From contig JAVYIG010000704.1 in the NCBI GenBank assembly GCA_035222895.1, positions 1 through 64,000 of the forward strand: a stretch of 64,000 nt of DNA, given 5' to 3'. This document shows, in pieces, positions 59,637 to 64,000 of the stretch. This stretch comes from Strongylocentrotus droebachiensis (Eukaryota; Echinodermata; Echinoidea; Camarodonta; Strongylocentrotidae). Numbering within the stretch: the first letter of the stretch is position 1; every line of letters begins with the position of its first letter. Position numbers and translations under genes: made by a program. The notes beneath the pieces are model-generated. The model saw only the letters and a list, made by a program, of their open reading frames with translations. It ran no database searches and was not told the DNA's origin.

Positions 59637-60600
59637 CTCTTATGACCTGAAAAACTGATTGATTCCTTGAGAGTAGTAAAACCTCGAATTTTCACCCAAA
59701 GGGCTTGATCTCTGCCGGGAATCGAACCCGGATCCCTGCTTAGAACGCCAATGCCTTAAAGCCCAAGTCCACTCCAAAAATAACTTACTTTCAATAGAAC
59801 CAGAGAAATCAGACAAACCAATAAAAAAAAGTTTGAGCAAAATCGGATAACTAATAAGAAAGTTATGAATTTTTAATGACATGAAAAACTTTGAAAATCA
59901 CTACACAAATTGGCAACTCACTCATGAGTCTATGACGTATGGTCCTCACTATCCACTTATTATTTTCTTTATATTGATAATATAAATTTCCTATTTTCAC
60001 CCTAAAAATCTTATTTCTTCACACCAGTATCCAAGTTAGATTTTTAGTAATATGTTTTTGTGTGGATGCACAAATAAAAAGTAATTTTTGTCTAGTTAAA
60101 TCATGAAAAATTGAATTTTGATAAACTATTTATATAAAAATCAATAATTATGAATATACAATATTCAGAAAATAGTATCAATTTTTCAAAATTCATAAAA
60201 GTTTTTGGGAAATGTCATGCACGCAATATGATACAAATCATATAACCTGGGCAAAGGCATGGGGAAATCTAGTTTTGGGGGATAAAAAGGGAAATTAATG
60301 GGATTAAACTATATAAAGCAATTGATAAGTTGTGAGGACATGACGTCACAAACTGATAACCATCTTGGCAATTTGTGTTGTGAATCTCATTGTTTCATAG
60401 TTTTACATACTTTTTCAAAAATTCATAACTTTCTTATTAGTTATTCAATTTTGCTCAAACTTTTTTTGATTGGTTTGTCTGATTTTTCTGCTTTTATTGA
60501 AAGTAAATTATTTTTCGAGTGGACTTGTCCTTTAACCACCAAACCACGGATACTTGCCAGTAGTTTCGATGAGACTAGATTCAATTGACCGGCAGTTGAA
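59637..60600 (-). mobile_element. tRNA-derived SINE split by a TTAA element
   Basis: The two parts (59637-59759 and 60532-60600) join at TTAA. On the - strand the joined head has GTGGTTTGGTGGTTAAGGCA then GGGTTCGATTCCCGG, a very good tRNA A/B-box pair. The intervening 776 bases are the MITE at 59756-60535. The body (CCTTTGGGTGAAAATTCGAG) recurs in degenerate form near 56250 and 60790. Confidence -1.
59756..60535 (+). mobile_element. TTAA-MITE family F, copy 1, inserted in a SINE head
   Basis: Ends TTAA|AGCCCAAGTCCACTCC...CGAGTGGACTTGTCCT|TTAA. 780 bp including both TTAA. The flanking SINE proves the 4-bp target duplication. Confidence -1.
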
Positions 60601-61430
60601 CAACACCCTCTTCATCTCTTTTTAATTCTTTTAAGGGGGCAGGTGAGTTATATAAATGTGTATATGTGTGTATGGGTGGTGGTGTGTGTGTGTGTGTGTG
60701 TGTGTGTGGCGTAAAATTAGAAGTCTGCATCGGAAAACTTCGGAACACAGAACAAGTTGAAATACATGACTAATTCCTTGAGACTAGCGAACCCTCGAAT
60801 TTTCATCCATAGAGCTGGATCAGGAACTGACGATCTTTATTCGAAAATCATCCAACTTGGCAACGCAAAGCACTGACAGGAATTGCGGTTTGTGTGTCCG
60901 GACGTACGCTGAGGAAAATTAAAGCTCTCATGTTTCTTCAGAGATAAAGAATAATATACATCAAATAACACTGAATATTATCCAGCACAAGAATTTAAAG
61001 AAACTTCTTCAAGTTATTGTTTGAAATAAACTGTTCGGACACACACCTTGTATAGGGATACATAATGATGCAGTAAATAGCAATGTTTTATAAAGATTAA
61101 TATACAAACATTATCTAAGAATTGTATTGAAGGTTGTTGCAACTACAAACTCTGGAACAAGTTTGTTTAAAGGAACTATTTTAAATATCCTCAAATCAGC
61201 TCGGTGAAATAAGATAGTGTAAACGACTGACATAAGGTTAAACTGTCTATCATTGATAAAAATTCACTTTAAAGTAGTTAAAGTCCACCCTGATATTAAG
61301 TTGGTTTTAATAAAAGCAGACAAATGAGAGAAACAGGTCAGTTAAAATTTGAGCAAAAGCCTATTCGAAATAAGAAAGTTTAGCATTTGTGAAGGTGCGA
61401 TCAATGATATATCTCACGTGGTTACCTCTT
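60600..61430 (+). repeat. Direct segmental duplication, right copy
   Basis: Partner of 56096-57200. It contains (GT)n at 60685-60710, a degenerate SINE near 60770-60880 and the left part of family F copy 2. Confidence -1.
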
Positions 61431-61757
61431 AATTTGCCTTAAACATACATTAACTCTAAACATAATAATTGCAATTTTTTAAAAATAATTTGTAATACAG
61501 CCCCTGTATAAAGTTTATTCCGTAATAAATAACTGAGACAATGAAAACTTATGACATCTTCTGTATCTATAGAGCAAACGGAAGAGTAGCTCACACGATG
61601 CGTCGCAATATTGCCAGTTTATGTTTCACTGATGAAAACTCCAAAAAACATAAAAACTGTCCTATTATAATCTGATACTGCTCATACTTTTTCCGATGTA
61701 TCTCATATTTCTGCTTTTATTTAAACAAGAAAATATCCAGGTGGAGTTCCCCTTTAA
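61278..61757 (+). mobile_element. TTAA-MITE family F, copy 2
   Basis: Ends TTAA|AGTCCACCCTGATATTAAG...CCAGGTGGAGTTCCCCT|TTAA, 480 bp. Its left half is duplicated at 56797-56906. Confidence -1.
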
Positions 61758-62164
61758 ATGTTAAACAAAACTGAGGATAGTCCCTCTATGGACCCCGCTA
61801 ACTCTTAGCATATTTTTCCCCCATAAAAAGTTACAGTCATTCTCTTGTTTAGTCCCATGTATGCCGATTCATGCTGGCTACATATGAAGATGTGTTATAT
61901 ATGCGTTGAGTCACGGATCAAGCCTAAGCCCTTGTCAATTTACACCTCGTATCCGTATGCTGAGATAAATTATCGAAATCCAATATTTTTAGGTAATCAG
62001 CGCTGGGGGAGAGGAAGGGGGAATATGATTTGGTAAATGCTCCACATTTCGTCACCCCCAGGATTTCAGGGTTTGCTGTGTTTCAAACGGAAAGGGGGAT
62101 TTTCTGCGTCAGAGGTTGGCAAAGTGAAAGTTTTGTTTCCCGTCGTATTCTCGGGTCAAGCTCG

Positions 62165-62171
62165 CTATCCA

Positions 62172-62216
<45 letters not shown>

Positions 62217-62225
62217 TTCTCTAAA
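62165..62225. repeat. (CT)n microsatellite
   Basis: CTCTCTCTCGCTCTCT... over about 55 bases. Confidence -1.
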
Positions 62226-62369
62226 GTGCCATATCGATTGACTTTGGCGATCATGCTGTTCCACAACCCTCGGTTCCTAGCCTTCTCTATTAGCACCACT
62301 CCCAGTTTTTTCATTTCTCTCTCTTCCAACAATTTCTGCAGACTGTCCATTCAAAGTATCCTCCTCCTT

Positions 62370-62650
62370 AAGGACCGCTATTCATAAGGACCGCTATTCA
62401 CGAGGACCATTATTCATAAGGACCGCTATCCATAACGCGAGACAAAATGAATTGTGATTATTTATGAATAGCATCCCTTATAAATAGCGAGCAAACCATA
62501 GACAATTTACCTCGCTATTCATAAGGACCGCCATTCATAAAGACCATTATTCATAATTCGTGACGAAATGAATATCGATCCTTTATTTAATAGCTGCCCT
62601 TATAAATAGCGAGCAAACCATAGACAATTTACCTCGCTATTCACAAGGAC
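62370..62650. repeat. Short direct and inverted repeats built on AAGGACCGCTATTCAT
   Basis: Seven or so 15-17 bp copies of AAGGACC(G/A)(C/T)TATTCATA occur in two ~130 bp units. Each unit also has ATAAATAGCGAGC...CCTCGCTATTCA, inverted against the short repeats, and an identical 40-bp block around CAAACCATAGACAATTTACC. Confidence -1.
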
Positions 62651-63534
62651 ATCCCTATTTCTTTATATTTTTGTTGTAGCACCTGTGTGATGATGATAAT
62701 AATAACAAGAAATATTTATAATAATAACAACACGATACTAATATTAATAACACAACAATAATGATAATGATTATGATAAACAAGAATATTAATAATACAA
62801 ATGATAACGATAATAAAAATAAAAGACTTAAATTGTGGACTTATGTTGTATTTAAATTTTTGTTCACACAGTCAATAGTGGTGATTATGAAACAAACACA
62901 ATTCTACTGGATCCATTAAGAGGGGAGGGGGAGAAAAGAGATAAAAAGGGCGGAGTGGGTGAGGGCCTGTATGTATTTGTATTACTCACTTGTACGCTTG
63001 TGCCCCTCTGCCCTTCTTTTACGAACCGTGTTTTCAAAGGGTAAGACGTAGGCGTATTATCAACAGGATATCATGCCGACACCCGATACAAAACAAGGGG
63101 GCTGGGGGTGAGACCATGTAGAAAAAACTAAGACAAATTGAGGCGTGGCACCACTGATTGGGCACATGGTTGTACTCTCTAGGTATGTTGAAGATTTTAT
63201 CATTATGAAATAGGATTATATTCTATTTGACCAGTTCAGGTCTTACCCCCAATTGTCCATTATAAAAAGGGTAACCATCACAAAGTACAACCGCACCGTT
63301 TGAAAACTTCATTATTCATGGAAAAGAGGCACACGAAACAAAACTTGAAATCATTTTGGCCGTCAGAAATTATGAGATGGAGAAAAAAGAGAGGTACGAG
63401 CGCGCGTCAGTTCCAGGTCCCCTTTCCCACCCTTCAAATATTTCGGTGAACGAGTTTGTCGATTGTGGACGTGTATTTTCAATTTCTTCCCTTCTGTTCC
63501 TTTTTTGGTCATCGCAAACGAATTGAGATAGAAA

Positions 63535-63589
63535 ATGGCTTCCTCTTTTGGTTTTATAACTATCTTAGGCGCATGTCTACTTGTTACAG
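63535..63589 (+). CDS. First coding exon of a secreted/membrane protein, truncated by window edge
   Basis: ATG at 63535 opens 18 codons plus one base, ending at a strong donor ACAG|GTAAGT (63589/63590). The residues are MASSFGFITILGACLLVTG, a typical signal-peptide core (hydrophobic FGFITILGACLLV). An in-frame TAG at 63529-63531 fixes the start. The sequence just upstream (63410-63530) is CpG-containing and pyrimidine-rich, as expected for a 5'UTR. The remaining exons lie beyond 64000; no family can be named. Confidence -1.
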
Positions 63590-63822
63590 GTAAGTTCGCT
63601 ACATTGTTTACAGGTATATTAATATGGTTCAATAACTTATGCTACATCATTGAAAGGAATGTTACTTTAAACAAAAACATATGATATATTATTCAAATGT
63701 AGGTTTCTGTATCTAAACAATTATGATATATATTTCAAAGGTATATTCATTCAAATATATGTCATATTTTTTAAAGGTATGTTATATAATTCAAAACATA
63801 TGTAATATTATTTTAATGTATG

Positions 63823-64000
63823 TTAAAGGTATTACAAAGTTTTGGTAAATGTTGAAAATTGGCTGGAGAGTGATTCTTTACAATTTTGATATATCTGGAT
63901 GCCCCTATGGATTTATTATAAGCACTAACAAATTTAGCCCCTGAAACACTTCTGCTTTCGAGAAAAATTGAATATACAAATTTACCGGTGCTCCCGGTAA
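63823..64000 (+). mobile_element. TTAA-MITE family B, copy 3, cut by window edge
   Basis: Starts TTAA|AGGTATTACAAAGTTTTGG and runs to the end of the window, which falls in the internal hairpin TTACCGGTGCTCCCGGTAA. It lies in the first intron of the gene starting at 63535. Confidence -1.

Noticed and set aside
59700..59755. tRNA gene on the - strand
   Set aside because: Good B box, but the head is split by a MITE and attached to a SINE body; there is no intact acceptor stem.

Overview
This is a eukaryotic genomic window: AT-rich, intron-rich and packed with small transposable elements. The gene content, the tRNA-derived SINEs with (ATT)n tails, and frequent words such as TAGGCCTAC and CATGTACATG suggest an echinoderm, most likely a sea urchin. 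That placement is inference; no search was run.

Three multi-exon genes could be rebuilt from splice sites with consistent reading phase. (1) About 7107-11651, + strand: a PRAS40 / AKT1S1-like gene (Akt substrate and mTORC1 partner) whose N-terminal exon or exons were not found. (2) About 35652-42483, + strand: a complete 259-residue tetraspanin in seven coding exons, with a likely 5'UTR acceptor and a possible 2.4 kb 3'UTR. (3) About 54338-47000, - strand: a complete 467-residue SLC46-like (proton-coupled folate transporter family) MFS transporter in six coding exons, tail-to-tail with the tetraspanin. (4) At 63535-63589, + strand, the first coding exon of a probable secreted or membrane protein begins and runs off the right edge. 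A 73-codon open stretch at 46093-46314 may be a further exon but is not recognised.

The rest is repeats. Left part: a foldback element with ~480 bp arms (279-1336), and an eight-unit dispersed/tandem repeat zone (2880-5870) interrupted by a ~1.48 kb insertion that carries a non-LTR retrotransposon fragment and ten copies of a 93 bp satellite. Middle (12-35 kb) is a gene desert of MITEs, microsatellites and SINE pieces, including a 1.35 kb TTAA-flanked element with a CpG-rich interior at 21789-23143. Right part: nested MITEs inside and around the SLC46-like gene, and a direct duplication (56.1-57.2 kb versus 60.6-61.4 kb).

The strongest structural theme is that at least five sequence-unrelated MITE families all read TTAA|AGG... 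(or close to it) at their ends. One insertion (59756-60535) splits a tRNA-derived SINE exactly at a TTAA, so the empty site can be read directly. This points to one TTAA-specific transposition machinery acting on many non-autonomous families, one of which looks like it carries captured host-type sequence.
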